Below are positions 53,730 to 64,000 of a stretch of DNA of 64,000 nt, piece by piece. How positions within the stretch are numbered: the stretch's first letter is position 1; each line of letters starts with the position of its first letter. Made by a program: the position numbers and the translations under genes. The notes beneath the pieces were generated by a model. The model ran no database searches, was not told the origin of the DNA, and worked only from the letters and a program-made list of their open reading frames with translations. The stretch spans positions 17,107 to 81,106 of the forward strand of contig CAYQSU010000004.1 of assembly GCA_964420325.1 (NCBI GenBank), given 5' to 3'. The stretch is from CAYQSU01 sp964420325 (GTDB lineage Bacteria; Pseudomonadota; Alphaproteobacteria; Rhodospirillales; Defluviicoccaceae).

Positions 53730-55100
53730 TCACGCCGGCGGGCTCGCCGAGGCCGAGGGCAGGGACGCGGGAAACCGCCGCCACATCCACAGCAACAGCA
53801 GCAATCCCGGCACGGCGGCGAGCGTGGTGACGATGAAGAAGCTCGTCCAGTCGAGCCGGTCGGCGAGCCATCCGGCGCCCGAGGACAGCACCGTGCGCGA
53901 GAACGCCATCAGCGAGGTGAGAAGGGCGTACTGCGTCGCGGTGTAGGCGACGTTGCAGAGGCTCGAGAGATAGGCGACGAAGGCCGCCGTGCCCATGCCG
54001 GTGGTCACGTTCTCGACGGCGATGGTCACCGCCAGCATGGCGAGGTCGGCGCCCATCCAGGCCTGGACCACGAACACCAGGTTGGACACCGCCATCAGGA
54101 TGCCGCAGATCAGCAGTCCCGGCAGCATCCCGGTCCGCGCCAGCACCAGGCCGCCGATGAAGCCGCCGGCGATGGTCGCTCCAGTGCCGAACAGCTTTAC
54201 CACCTCGGCGATCTCGGTCTTGGTAAACCCGAGCTCGAGGAAGAACGGTACCTTCATCACCGCCAGCACGGCGTCGCCGAACTTGTAGAGCATGATGAAC
54301 AGGAGAATGGCGAGCCAGCCGCGGCGACCGAGGAACTCGAGGAGCGGGCAGACGGCGGCGGCGTAGAGCCAGGCCGTCGCCTGCGCCAGTGGCCGCGGCA
54401 GGTGCCGCCTCTTTTCGAGAAAGGCCTCCGTCCGCTGCTGCTGCTGCCGGGATTCCGCCGTGATCGGCGCCTTCGGCTCCGGGTTGAGAAGGATGGCGAG
54501 CATGCCGACGGTGACGAACAGGGCCAGGATCGAGAACACCACCGGCCACGGCAGAAGGTCGGCGAGAACGAGGCCGCCGGCGCCGGCGACGAACTGGCCG
54601 ATGCGCCAGCCGAACACCACGGTGGCGGCGCCGGCCGCCAGCTTGTGCTCCTCCAGGATCTCGACGCGGTAGGCGTCGACGACCACATCCTGGCTCGCGG
54701 ATGCGAGGGCGACGGCGAAGGCGAACACCGCCGTCCACAGGATCTCCGCCCCGGGCTCGGTCCCGCCCATGCAGAAGATCGCGGCGAGCAGGAGCGCCTG
54801 GGCGGCGAGCGCCCAGCCCCGGCGACGGCCGAACGCGCGGGTGAGCACCGGCAGCGGCAGGCGGTCGATGAACGGCGCGGTCAGGAACTTCAGCGAATAG
54901 GGCAGGCTGACCAGGGCGAACAGGCCGATCTCGGTCTTGCTGACCCCCGAATCGACCAGCCAGGCGGTCAACGGCTCGGCGAGGATGCCGAACGGCAGCC
55001 CGCTCGCGAAGCCGAGGAACAGCATCGACAGCACGCGGGCGTCGCGATAGACGCGCGCCGCCTCGCGCCACGAGGCGACCGTCGTCCGGCCGCCGGTCAC
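53730..55100 (-). CDS. ampG: AmpG-family muropeptide MFS transporter
   Basis: A 456-residue, 12-helix MFS protein that would import anhydro-muropeptides for cell-wall recycling. The AmpG signature is clear: FLGFASGLPFGILAEPLTAWLVDSGVSKTEIGLFALVSLPYSLKFLTAPFIDRLPLP, ASASQDVVVDAYRVEIL, and YKFGDAVLAVMKVPFFLELGFTKTEIAEV. The start is GTG 55100, 13 nt after the PfkB kinase stop. Recycling links it loosely to beta-lactamase control where AmpR exists; none is seen here. Confidence 0.9.
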   Translation of the reverse strand: MTGGRTTVASWREAARVYRDARVLSMLFLGFASGLPFGILAEPLTAWLVDSGVSKTEIGLFALVSLPYSLKFLTAPFIDRLPLPVLTRAFGRRRGWALAAQALLLAAIFCMGGTEPGAEILWTAVFAFAVALASASQDVVVDAYRVEILEEHKLAAGAATVVFGWRIGQFVAGAGGLVLADLLPWPVVFSILALFVTVGMLAILLNPEPKAPITAESRQQQQRTEAFLEKRRHLPRPLAQATAWLYAAAVCPLLEFLGRRGWLAILLFIMLYKFGDAVLAVMKVPFFLELGFTKTEIAEVVKLFGTGATIAGGFIGGLVLARTGMLPGLLICGILMAVSNLVFVVQAWMGADLAMLAVTIAVENVTTGMGTAAFVAYLSSLCNVAYTATQYALLTSLMAFSRTVLSSGAGWLADRLDWTSFFIVTTLAAVPGLLLLLWMWRRFPASLPSASASPPA

Positions 55101-55113
55101 GGGCGCCCGCCTG

Positions 55114-56118
55114 CTATGCCGGACTCCCGCCGAGCCTCAGGCCCGCCAGCTCGGCGAGCGAAACCTCCGGGCGCGCGCCGACGTGGCTGATGACCTCGGC
55201 CGCGGCGATGCTGGCGAGGCGTCCGCACACCTCCAGGGGCCGGCCGTGGGTCAGGCCGTAGAGGAATCCCGCGGCGTAGGCGTCGCCGGCGCCCGTCGAG
55301 TCCACCACCTCGGCGACCGGCTCGGCATCCAGCACATGGATCGCGCCGTCGGTGACGACGACCGAGCCCTTCTCCGAGCGCGTCAGCGCCGCGAGCTGGC
55401 AGTGGCCGCGCACCCGCTGCAGCGCCGCGTCGAAGGAATGGACCCGGTACAGCGACACCACCTCGTCCTCGTTGGCGAAAAGAATGTCCACGTGGTCGTT
55501 GACGAGATCGAGGAAGTCGGCACGGTGGCGGTCGACGCAGAACGGGTCCGAGAGGCTCAGCGCGACCCGCCGTCCGGCCGCATGGGCGATGCGGGCGGCC
55601 TTGACGAATGCCTCCTTCGCCTGCGGCCGGTCCCACAGGTAGCCCTCGAGATAGGTCACCTTGGCGGCGGCGATCAGCTCGGCGTCGATGTCGTCGGGGC
55701 CGAGCTCGGCGCTCGCCCCGAGAAAGGTCTGCAGCGTCCGGTGCGCATCCGGGGTGACCAGCACCAGGCATCGCCCGGTCGAGGGGCCGTCGGCCGCCGG
55801 CGCGGTCTCGAAGGTGATGCCGAGCGAGCGGATGTCGTGACGGAAGATCGCCCCCAGCTGGTCGTCGCGGACCTTGCCGATGAACGCGCCCTTGCCGCCG
55901 AGCGAGGCGACGCCGGCGATGGTGTTCGCCGCCGAGCCGCCCGAGACCTCGACGCCCGGTCCCATGCGGTCGTAGAGATGGTCGGCCGTCTCGGCGTCGA
56001 TCAGCGTCATCGTCCCCTTGTTGAGGCCGTGCCGTTCGAGGAACGCCTCCTCGGCGTGGGCAAGCACGTCGACGATCGCGTTGCCGACGCCGACCACGTC
56101 ATGCTGGGCAGCCGTCAT
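55114..56118 (-). CDS. PfkB family sugar/nucleoside kinase (adenosine kinase-like)
   Basis: A 334-residue ribokinase-superfamily kinase. VVGVGNAIVDVLAHAEEAFLERHGLNKGTMTLID, SGGSAANTIAGVASLGGKGAFIGKV and the catalytic motif DSTGAGDAYAAGFLYGLTHG are seen. The N-terminal segment and FANEDEVVSLY are typical of alphaproteobacterial proteins annotated as adenosine kinase. It would phosphorylate adenosine or a related nucleoside. ATG 56118 follows AAGGTG; a GTG at 56127 is an alternative. Confidence 0.88.
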   Translation of the reverse strand: MTAAQHDVVGVGNAIVDVLAHAEEAFLERHGLNKGTMTLIDAETADHLYDRMGPGVEVSGGSAANTIAGVASLGGKGAFIGKVRDDQLGAIFRHDIRSLGITFETAPAADGPSTGRCLVLVTPDAHRTLQTFLGASAELGPDDIDAELIAAAKVTYLEGYLWDRPQAKEAFVKAARIAHAAGRRVALSLSDPFCVDRHRADFLDLVNDHVDILFANEDEVVSLYRVHSFDAALQRVRGHCQLAALTRSEKGSVVVTDGAIHVLDAEPVAEVVDSTGAGDAYAAGFLYGLTHGRPLEVCGRLASIAAAEVISHVGARPEVSLAELAGLRLGGSPA

Positions 56119-56263
56119 GGTGATCACCTTCTGGCCTGGACCGGTTTCCGGGCGGGCGCGAGTATACCGGCGAGACCGGCGGCGGCAAGGCGGCCTTGCC
56201 GTTGCCGCGGCCGGCGGCTAGACAGGGATGCCGTGGGAGGCTTCGCGGGGAGGAGTGTTGGCC

Positions 56264-56953
56264 ATGCTTGCCGCCTTCGCCAAGGGCGTCGACCAGCTCG
56301 GCGATCCCCGCACGCGCCGTGTGGTGTGGATCAGCCTCGCGGGTTCGGTCGGTGTCGTCGTCGCGCTGTGGGCGCTCGTCGGCGCCGTTCTGACGCAGAC
56401 CAGCCTGTTCGAGATCGGCTGGCTCGATGCCGCCATCGACGTGCTCGGCGGCCTCGCGGTCGCGGTGATCACCTGGCTCCTGTTCCCCGCCGTGGTCAGC
56501 GCCTTCATCGGCCTCTACCTGGACGCCGTCGCCGACGCGGTGGAGCGCCGCCACTACCCCCATCTCTCGCCCGCGCGCGAGGCTCCGCTGGGCGAGGTGG
56601 TGGCGACGACCCTCAGGTTTCTCGCCGTCATGGTCGCTCTCAACCTCGTCGTTCTCATTTTTCTCCTGTTTCCGCCGGTTTTCCCTTTTGTCTTCTACGC
56701 CGTCAACGGATACCTTCTGGGGCGGGAGTATTTCGAGCTGGTGGCGCTTCGCCGCCTCGATGCCGCGGCGGCCCGCTCCCTGCAGGCCGAGTATCGCGGG
56801 CCTTTGTTCCTGGCGGGGGTGGTTATCGCGTTGCTGTTGACCGTGCCACTGGTTAACCTGATCGCACCGATCATCGGCGCCGCCGCGATGGTGCACCTGT
56901 TCGAGGGCTGGCGGCGGCGCGGCGGAGGAGCCCGCGAGGCGGGCGCACGCTGA
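56264..56953 (+). CDS. EI24 domain (CysZ-like) membrane protein
   Basis: A 229-residue membrane protein with four to five helices. The EI24/CysZ pattern is present: a re-entrant N-terminal helix, VVSAFIGLYLDAVADAVERRHYPHL, and the conserved NGYLLGREYFELVALRRL. In E. coli the family member CysZ carries sulfate; in other bacteria the role is uncertain. GGGGAGGAG precedes the ATG. Lies 26 nt upstream of the bactofilin gene. Confidence 0.85.
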   Translation: MLAAFAKGVDQLGDPRTRRVVWISLAGSVGVVVALWALVGAVLTQTSLFEIGWLDAAIDVLGGLAVAVITWLLFPAVVSAFIGLYLDAVADAVERRHYPHLSPAREAPLGEVVATTLRFLAVMVALNLVVLIFLLFPPVFPFVFYAVNGYLLGREYFELVALRRLDAAAARSLQAEYRGPLFLAGVVIALLLTVPLVNLIAPIIGAAAMVHLFEGWRRRGGGAREAGAR

Positions 56954-56979
56954 TCGCCTGGAAAGGGAGTGTCAACGAC

Positions 56980-57606
56980 ATGTTCCGGCGAACCAGGGAC
57001 GACGATCCTGCCCGCACCTCCGCGTCGCGCGGCTCCGAGGCAACCAGAACCGCGGCCGGGCGGACGCTGGCCGCGGCGCCGGCCAGGCCGGGACCGACGG
57101 CGCCGGCGTTCCCGGCCGCCGGCGGCCCTGGCGGGCGCGCGGACGCTGCGCGGCGACCGTCGGTCGCGCCTTCGCACGGCGGCGCGGAGACCGCTCCACC
57201 GCCGCCGGCGGAGGACCGGAGGCTGGTCGTCGGCCGCGACATTCGGCTCAAGGGGGAGGTGACGGCCTGCGACGCGCTTGTCGTCGAGGGCACCGTCGAG
57301 CTCCGCCTCTCGGGCGCCCGGCTGATCCAGATCGCCCCGGGCGGCGTCTTCGTCGGCACGGCGGAGGTGGCCGAGGCCGAGATCTCCGGCCGCTTCGAGG
57401 GCGATCTCACCGCCCGCGAACGGCTCGTCGTCCGCGCCCCGGGCGACGTCAGGGGGCGCATCCGCTACGGTGCCATCGTCGTCGAGGCCGGCGGCCAGGT
57501 CTCGGGCGAGATCGGCTTCATCGGCGCCGGCACCCCGCCGCCCACGCCCGCGGCCGAGGGCGCCGTCGTCCGGGGGCCGGAACCGGGGGTCGATACCGAC
57601 GGCTGA
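56980..57606 (+). CDS. Bactofilin (polymer-forming cytoskeletal protein)
   Basis: A 208-residue bactofilin. A disordered Ala/Pro/Arg-rich N-terminus (1-78) precedes the right-handed beta-helix core (about 80-185). Repeated turns are visible: LVVGRDIRLKGEVTACDALVVEGTVEL, EISGRFEGDLTARERLVVRAPGDVRGRIRYGAIVVEAGGQVSGEI. It self-assembles into filaments without nucleotide at the membrane and organises cell-wall or polar machinery. No M23 peptidase, a frequent partner, is adjacent. Confidence 0.92.
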   Translation: MFRRTRDDDPARTSASRGSEATRTAAGRTLAAAPARPGPTAPAFPAAGGPGGRADAARRPSVAPSHGGAETAPPPPAEDRRLVVGRDIRLKGEVTACDALVVEGTVELRLSGARLIQIAPGGVFVGTAEVAEAEISGRFEGDLTARERLVVRAPGDVRGRIRYGAIVVEAGGQVSGEIGFIGAGTPPPTPAAEGAVVRGPEPGVDTDG

Positions 57607-57619
57607 GCCCCGTCGGCGG

Positions 57620-58249
57620 TCAAGTCTTGTCGGGGTACTCGCAGAGGTCGCGGACCACGCAGCGGCCGCAGTCCGGCCGACGTGCCTTGCACACGTAGCG
57701 GCCGTGCAGGATCAGCCAGTGGTGGGCGTGCCGGCGGTACCGTTCGGGCGTGCGCCGCACCAGCGCGTCCTCGACCGCGCGCGGCGTCTTGCCGGGAGCG
57801 AGGCCGGTGCGGTTGGCGACGCGGAAGATGTGGGTGTCGACGGCGATGGTCGGCTCGCCGAAGGCGACATTGAGGACGACGTTGGCCGACTTGCGGCCGA
57901 CGCCCGGCAGCGCCTCGAGAAGGGCGCGGTCCCTCGGCACCTCGCCGCCGTGGCTTTCGACGAGGACGCGGCAGAGCCGGATGACGTTCCTGGCCTTGGT
58001 GTTGAACAGCCCGATCGACTTGATGGCTTCGCGCAGCCCGTCCTCGCCGAGGGCCAGCATCGCCTCCGGGGTGTCGGCGCGGGCGAACAGCGCCGCGGTC
58101 GCCCGGTTGACCGAGACGTCGGTCGCCTGCGCCGAGAGCACGACGGCGACAAGCAGCGTGAACGGGTTGACGAAGGCGAGTTCGGTCCTGGGCTCGGGCA
58201 TGGCCCGGGCGAGCCGGCGGTAGAATTCGGCGACGGCGTCCGGACTCAT
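57620..58249 (-). CDS. nth: Endonuclease III
   Basis: DNA glycosylase/AP-lyase for oxidised pyrimidines. The 209-residue protein has the helix-hairpin-helix LPGVGRKSANVVLN with the catalytic Lys, the catalytic Asp in VDTHIFRVANR, and the C-terminal [4Fe-4S] cysteines in CKARRPDCGRCVVRDLC. Length matches E. coli Nth. It converges on the bactofilin gene with a 13-bp gap and diverges from the DUF2244 gene. Confidence 0.96.
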   Translation of the reverse strand: MSPDAVAEFYRRLARAMPEPRTELAFVNPFTLLVAVVLSAQATDVSVNRATAALFARADTPEAMLALGEDGLREAIKSIGLFNTKARNVIRLCRVLVESHGGEVPRDRALLEALPGVGRKSANVVLNVAFGEPTIAVDTHIFRVANRTGLAPGKTPRAVEDALVRRTPERYRRHAHHWLILHGRYVCKARRPDCGRCVVRDLCEYPDKT

Positions 58250-58350
58250 CGCTGGCGCGGCCGGGCCGTCGGCGCGCGCCGCATGTTGGCTTCGGCCGGC
58301 GGATCTGCTAGCTTAAGAATGAGTATCGTTCTCGGTGGGGCAGGCCCGCC

Positions 58351-58842
58351 ATGAATACGCCGGTCCATGGCGCCGTCCTCTACAGCGCCGTACTCAGGCC
58401 CCACCGCAGCGCGGGGGCCGCGGGCCTCAGGACCGTTCTGCTGCTCGTCGCCGTGGTCTGGCTCGTCGTCGGTCTGGCGTTCGCCGCCGCCGGTGCGTGG
58501 CCGGTGGTGCCGTTCCTCGGCCTCGAGGCGCTGCTCCTGTACGCGGCGCTCCGCTTCAACCTCAGGGCCGGCAACGCGTACGAGGCGCTCAACCTCACTC
58601 CGGACGCGCTCACCGTCCGCCGCGTCGACCACTGGGGCAAGAGTAGGCACTTCTCGTTCCCGCCCTGCTGGCTGCAGGTCAACCTCGAGGCGCCCGCGGG
58701 CCGGCAGAGCCGCCTCGAGCTCCGCTCGCACGGCCGGTCGCTGGTCATCGGCGCCTTCCTCTTGCCGGAGGAGCGTCAGGAGCTTGCCCGCGCGCTGCGC
58801 CGGGAGCTCGTCCGGCTGACCCGGTCCCGTGCCGGCCGCTGA
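58351..58842 (+). CDS. DUF2244 integral membrane protein
   Basis: A 163-residue protein with two TM helices (about 25-70; TVLLLVAVVWLVVGLAFAAAGAWPVVPFLGLEALLLYAAL) and a cytosolic tail. NAYEALNLTPDALTVRRVDHWGK ... FPPCWLQVNLE is the DUF2244 pattern. Found next to nth or cytochrome oxidase genes in many alphaproteobacteria; function unknown. It converges on dapB with only 6 bp between the stops. Confidence 0.87.
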   Translation: MNTPVHGAVLYSAVLRPHRSAGAAGLRTVLLLVAVVWLVVGLAFAAAGAWPVVPFLGLEALLLYAALRFNLRAGNAYEALNLTPDALTVRRVDHWGKSRHFSFPPCWLQVNLEAPAGRQSRLELRSHGRSLVIGAFLLPEERQELARALRRELVRLTRSRAGR

Positions 58843-58848
58843 CCCCGC

Positions 58849-59673
58849 TCACTCGAGCCCGAGCACCTGGCGCATCGAATAGAGGCCGGCAGCGCGGCCC
58901 TTGGTCCACAGGGCGGCGCGCAGCGCACCGCTGGCGAACACCGCCCGCGAGGTCGCCCGGTGGGTGAGCTCGATGCGCTCGCCCTCTCCGGCGAACAGCA
59001 CGGTGTGCTCGCCGACGACGTCGCCGCCGCGGAGCGTCGCGAAGCCGATCTCGCCGCGGCGGCGGCCGCCGATCAGCCCGTCGCGGACCCGCTTCGCCAC
59101 TTGATCGAGGGCGGTGCCGCGGCCGGCGGCGGCGGCGTGGCCGAGGGCGAGCGCCGTGCCCGACGGCGCGTCGACCTTGTGCCGGTGGTGCATCTCGACG
59201 ATCTCGACGTCGTAGTCGTCGCCGAGGATCGCCGCCACCTGCCGGGTGAGCCCGACCAGGAGGTTGACGCCGACGCTCATGTTGGCGGCCTGGACCACGG
59301 GCACTGTCGCGGCGGCGGCGGCGAGCGCCTGGTGGTGCTCCGGCGCCAGCCCGGTGGTGCCGACGACGAGGGCGACGCCGTGGCGGGCGGCGAGGCGGGC
59401 ATGCGCCGGCAGGGTGGCCGCCTGGGTGAAATCGATGACGGCGTCGGAGGCGGCGAACAGGGCGTCGGTGTCGGTGCCCACCCGCAGGCCGCAGGGGCTG
59501 CATCCGGCCTCGGCGGCGACGTCGGCGCCGATCGCCGGATGGCCGTCGCGTTCCGTCCCTCCGGCGAGCGCGACGCCCTCGGCGGCGAGGACGGCCGCGA
59601 CCACGGCGCGCCCCATGCGGCCGGCGCAGCCGACGACGCCGACGGCCATCGGCCGCGGGCTCGCCCCCGTCAT
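58849..59673 (-). CDS. dapB: 4-hydroxy-tetrahydrodipicolinate reductase
   Basis: Second committed step of lysine/diaminopimelate synthesis, NAD(P)H-dependent. The 274-residue protein has the nucleotide motif VGVVGCAGRMGRAVV, the catalytic His in EMHHRHKVDAPSGTAL with the Lys, and IDFTQA. ATG 59673 overlaps the dnaJ stop (ATGA), so lysine-pathway translation is coupled to a heat-shock gene. Confidence 0.95.
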   Translation of the reverse strand: MTGASPRPMAVGVVGCAGRMGRAVVAAVLAAEGVALAGGTERDGHPAIGADVAAEAGCSPCGLRVGTDTDALFAASDAVIDFTQAATLPAHARLAARHGVALVVGTTGLAPEHHQALAAAAATVPVVQAANMSVGVNLLVGLTRQVAAILGDDYDVEIVEMHHRHKVDAPSGTALALGHAAAAGRGTALDQVAKRVRDGLIGGRRRGEIGFATLRGGDVVGEHTVLFAGEGERIELTHRATSRAVFASGALRAALWTKGRAAGLYSMRQVLGLE

Positions 59674-60827
59674 TCGCGCAGGTCCTCCCAAAGCTCCTTG
59701 ACCTTGGAGAAGAAGCCGTGGGATTCCGGGCTGTGGCGCGCCTGGTTGCCGGCCTCCTCGAACTCCTGGAGGAGCCGCTTCTGCTTCTCCGTGAGGTCGA
59801 CCGGCGTCTCGACGATCGCCTCGATGAACATGTCGCCGCGTGCGGTCGACCGCAGCACCGGCATGCCCTTGCCGCGCAGCCGGAACTGGCGGCCGGTCTG
59901 GGTGCCCGCTGGCACGGCGACGCGCGCCCGCGCGCCTTCCAGCGTCGGCACCTCGACGGTGCCGCCGAGCGCCGCCTTGGTCATCGCGATCGGCGCGCGG
60001 CAGTAAACGTCGGCGCCGTCGCGAACGAAGAACTGGTGCGGGGCGACGGTGACGAAGATGTAGAGGTCTCCGGGCGGGCCGCCGCGGAGCCCGGCCTCGC
60101 CCTCGCCCGCGAGGCGGATGCGGGTGCCGTCTTCGATCCCCGCCGGGATCGACACCTGCAGCGTCTTCTCCTTCCGCACCCGGCCGGCGCCGTTGCAGGC
60201 GCGGCAGGGGTCGCGGATCATCTGCCCGCTGCCGCCGCACGACGGACAGGTGCGCTCGACCGTGAAGAAGCCGGATTGGGTGCGCACCCGACCCGCTCCC
60301 CCGCACATGCTGCACGCCGTGGGCTCGGCGCCGCCGGCGGCGCCGGTGCCGTGGCAGCTCTCGCAGGCGACGGAAGTCGGCACGTGGACCGTCTCCTTCC
60401 GGCCGACGAACGCGTCCTCCAGCGTGATCTCCAGGTTGTAGCGGATGTCCGAGCCGCGGCCGCTCGCGCGCGCCCGCCGGCCGGGGCCCATGAAGTCGCC
60501 GAACATCTCCTCGAAGACGTCGGCAAAGCCGGTGCCGAAGCCGCCGAAGCCGGGGCCAAACCCGGCTCCGCCACCGGCGCCTGCGCCGGCGCCGCCTCCG
60601 GCCTCGAACGCGGCGTGGCCGAAACGGTCATAGGCGGCCCGCCGCTGGACGTCGCGCAAGACCTCGTAGGCCTCGTTGATCTCCTTGAAGCGGTGCTCGG
60701 CCTCCTTGTCACCCGGATTGCGGTCCGGGTGATAGGTCATGGCCAGCTTGCGGTACGCCTTCTTGATCTCCTCGGACGACGCGTCGCGGGCGACGCCGAG
60801 GGTGCGGTAATAGTCTTCCTTGGCCAT
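59670..60827 (-). CDS. dnaJ: Molecular chaperone DnaJ
   Basis: Hsp40 co-chaperone that delivers substrates to DnaK and stimulates its ATPase. The 385-residue type I protein has the J domain with HPD (YHPDRNPGD, about 32-40), a Gly/Phe region (75-115, rich in GAGAGGGAGFGPGFGG), four CxxCxGxG zinc repeats (CESCHGTG, CSMCGGAG, CPSCGGSG, CRACNGAG) and the C-terminal client domains. Lies 88 bp after dnaK. Confidence 0.97.
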   Translation of the reverse strand: MAKEDYYRTLGVARDASSEEIKKAYRKLAMTYHPDRNPGDKEAEHRFKEINEAYEVLRDVQRRAAYDRFGHAAFEAGGGAGAGAGGGAGFGPGFGGFGTGFADVFEEMFGDFMGPGRRARASGRGSDIRYNLEITLEDAFVGRKETVHVPTSVACESCHGTGAAGGAEPTACSMCGGAGRVRTQSGFFTVERTCPSCGGSGQMIRDPCRACNGAGRVRKEKTLQVSIPAGIEDGTRIRLAGEGEAGLRGGPPGDLYIFVTVAPHQFFVRDGADVYCRAPIAMTKAALGGTVEVPTLEGARARVAVPAGTQTGRQFRLRGKGMPVLRSTARGDMFIEAIVETPVDLTEKQKRLLQEFEEAGNQARHSPESHGFFSKVKELWEDLRE

Positions 60828-60915
60828 GAGCCGCCGTTCACACGATCACGCCCGACCGCGCCGCCGTCCGGCCGCGCTCCGGGCTGCCACCTCGAGAGCC
60901 TTGCCGTCCGCCGGC

Positions 60916-62853
<1,938 letters not shown>

Positions 62854-62958
62854 AGCTCACCTCTTGTCTCGGCCGGTCCGCAGAGCCCGCGCCGGCGCCA
62901 CGCGGATCGCCTTGTCTTCGTTCGCAGAGCCGACCATCGGGCCGCGGAACGTGCGCGA

Positions 62959-62987
62959 TATATATGCGGGTGGACGGGAAGGCGCAA
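62959..62987 (-). promoter_or_regulatory. Promoter of dnaK
   Basis: On the minus strand TTGCGC (62987-62982) and TATATA (62964-62959) are separated by 17 bp, leaving a leader of about 100 nt. The upstream CTTCCC within the spacer and the AT-rich -10 could also serve RpoH. No CIRCE element is present, so HrcA control is unlikely at this site. Confidence 0.5.
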
Positions 62988-63138
62988 CCGCCGGCCCCAA
63001 CGCCCGGTCGCCCGCCGCAGGCGCGCGACTCGTGCAAGAATATTGTCCTATAAGGCCGTCTCGTCAACCCCTTCGCTGCGGCGGCACGGCGCCTCTGGCC
63101 AAGCGGCCGGCGCCGGGCCATCATCGCCGCCGACAGCG

Positions 63139-64000
63139 ATGATCGTCTCGGCGAGCTACAAGACCGACATCCCGGCATTCTACGGCGCCTGGTTCGTGCG
63201 CCGGCTCGAGGCCGGCTGCGTCCGCATCGAGAACGCTTTCGGCGGCCCGCCCGCGACCGTCTCGCTCGCGCCCGAAGCCGTCTCCGGCTTCGTCTTCTGG
63301 ACGCGGAACGCCGGGCCGTTCCTGCCGGCGCTGGCCCGCGTCCGCGAACTCGGCGTTCCGTTCGTCGTCCAGTATACGATCACCGGCTATCCGCGGGCGC
63401 TCGATGCCGCCACCATCGCGCCCGACCGCGCCCTCGCCCAGGTCCTGGCGCTCGCCCGCGCCTACGGGCCGCGCTCGGTCGTCTGGCGCTACGATCCGGT
63501 GGTGGTCTCCTCGCTCACCCCGCCCGCCTGGCACGCGGAGACGGTCTCGCGGTTCGCCCGCGCGCTCGCCGGCGCCGTCGACGAGGTGGTGCTGTCGGTC
63601 GCCCACGTCTACCGCAAGACCCGGCGCAACCTGGACCAGGCCGCCCGCGCCCGCGGCTTCACCTGGCGCGATCCGGACGCCGCCGAGAAGCGGGAGCTGC
63701 TCCTCCGCCTCGCCGCAATCGTGCGCGCCCACGGCCTCGCACCGACGCTCTGCGGCCAGCCGGAGCTCCTCGTCCCCGGTCTCGGCGAGGCCCGCTGCAT
63801 CGATGCCGAGCGCCTGGCCGACGTCGCCGGGCATCCGATCGCTGCCGACCGCAGGCCCCACCGGCCCTCCTGCGGCTGCTGGGCCAGCCGGGACATCGGC
63901 GCCTACGACACGTGCCCGCACGGCTGCGCCTACTGCTATGCGGTCGCGAGCCCGGCCGCCGCCAAGCGCCGGCTCCGCGCCCACGACGCCGCGGCCCCGT
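63139..64000 (+). CDS. DUF1848 family protein (partial, runs off the edge)
   Basis: An open frame from ATG 63139 to the window end (287 codons). It starts MIVSASYKTDIPAFYGAWFVRRL and has the DUF1848 hallmark SCGCWASRDIGAYDTCPHGCAYCYA near residues 246-270, a Cys-rich cluster similar to radical-SAM or Fe-S enzymes. Further family segments are VFWTRNAGPFLPAL and VVWRYDPVVVS. Function unknown; a DNA/RNA-repair or radical role has been guessed for the family. Divergent from dnaK. The 3' end is not in view. Confidence 0.85.
   Translation, partial: MIVSASYKTDIPAFYGAWFVRRLEAGCVRIENAFGGPPATVSLAPEAVSGFVFWTRNAGPFLPALARVRELGVPFVVQYTITGYPRALDAATIAPDRALAQVLALARAYGPRSVVWRYDPVVVSSLTPPAWHAETVSRFARALAGAVDEVVLSVAHVYRKTRRNLDQAARARGFTWRDPDAAEKRELLLRLAAIVRAHGLAPTLCGQPELLVPGLGEARCIDAERLADVAGHPIAADRRPHRPSCGCWASRDIGAYDTCPHGCAYCYAVASPAAAKRRLRAHDAAAP

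Noticed and set aside
53715..53745. CGCCGGC repeats between Fe-ADH and ampG as a terminator
   Set aside because: Short self-complementary GC words are everywhere in this DNA, and no T-run follows.
62957..62966. GATATATATG near dnaK (and a similar element near 35832) as further PadR sites
   Set aside because: Each has a mismatch; the dnaK one is simply the -10 region, and single short AT runs are expected by chance.

Overview
The window is a very GC-rich, gene-dense bacterial chromosome segment. Its gene content fits an alphaproteobacterium, probably of Rhodospirillales type: a short proteobacterial psd-pssA pair, a COQ10/RatA-like START protein, a DUF465 protein, a PspF/PspABC module, dnaK-dnaJ-dapB, DUF2244 next to nth, and a VPxPA-type sorting tail. 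The taxon is an inference from gene families, not from a marker gene. No rRNA, tRNA, insertion sequence, phage or CRISPR array was seen. The one selfish-type module is a small VapBC-like pair.

Layout. 0.2-1.7 kb: phosphatidylethanolamine synthesis (psd-pssA). 1.7-6.8 kb: a PadR-controlled RND efflux operon behind an AT-rich palindrome cluster. 6.9-9.8 kb: ketopantoate reductase, a nitrilase, and a Crp/Fnr regulator with a DUF2892 protein. 9.8-12.5 kb: the phage-shock genes pspABC, read from a clear sigma-54 promoter, with the divergent activator pspF. 12.5-15.1 kb: methylthioadenosine salvage (mtnP, mtnA) and a COQ10-like protein. 15.1-17.4 kb: an SDR and an acyl-CoA ligase. 17.4-18.0 kb: a noncoding stretch with a Rossmann-fold gene remnant, a perfect CRP-type palindrome and a probable small RNA ending in a strong terminator. 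18.0-23.5 kb: a MarR regulator and hcrCAB, 4-hydroxybenzoyl-CoA reductase, sharing a matching inverted repeat. 23.5-27.7 kb: DUF465, an acyl-CoA synthetase and a divergent propionyl-CoA synthetase. 27.9-30.5 kb: a FecR-DUF4114 chimera and a hibernation factor fused to a cold-shock domain. 30.6-35.8 kb: a Cus-type copper/silver efflux pair whose adaptor carries a fused CusF domain.

35.9-41.4 kb: a hydrolase, a cation antiporter and a SWIM-SNF2 helicase. 41.4-47.1 kb: beta-alanine and alanine catabolism (mmsA, divergent omega-aminotransferase, ald, dadA). 47.1-48.2 kb: a coiled-coil protein and the toxin-antitoxin pair. 48.2-52.1 kb: a sorted C-type-lectin protein and queuosine genes (queF, tgt, queA) with a DUF1232 protein. 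52.2-58.8 kb: a monooxygenase-like protein, Fe-ADH, AmpG-like transporter, PfkB kinase, EI24 membrane protein, bactofilin, nth and DUF2244. 58.8-62.9 kb: dapB-dnaJ-dnaK. A DUF1848 gene runs off the right edge.

Common themes are acyl-CoA metabolism (hydroxybenzoyl-CoA, propionyl-CoA, two further ligases), envelope stress and efflux (psp, two RND systems), and amino-acid catabolism. Many operons use 1-4 nt TGATG/ATGA overlaps. The most informative new observations are the matching MarR-type operators at 18915-18933 and 23317-23335, the candidate small RNA near 17.85 kb, the FecR-DUF4114 protein, and the CusB-CusF fusion with every CusF metal ligand at conserved spacing.
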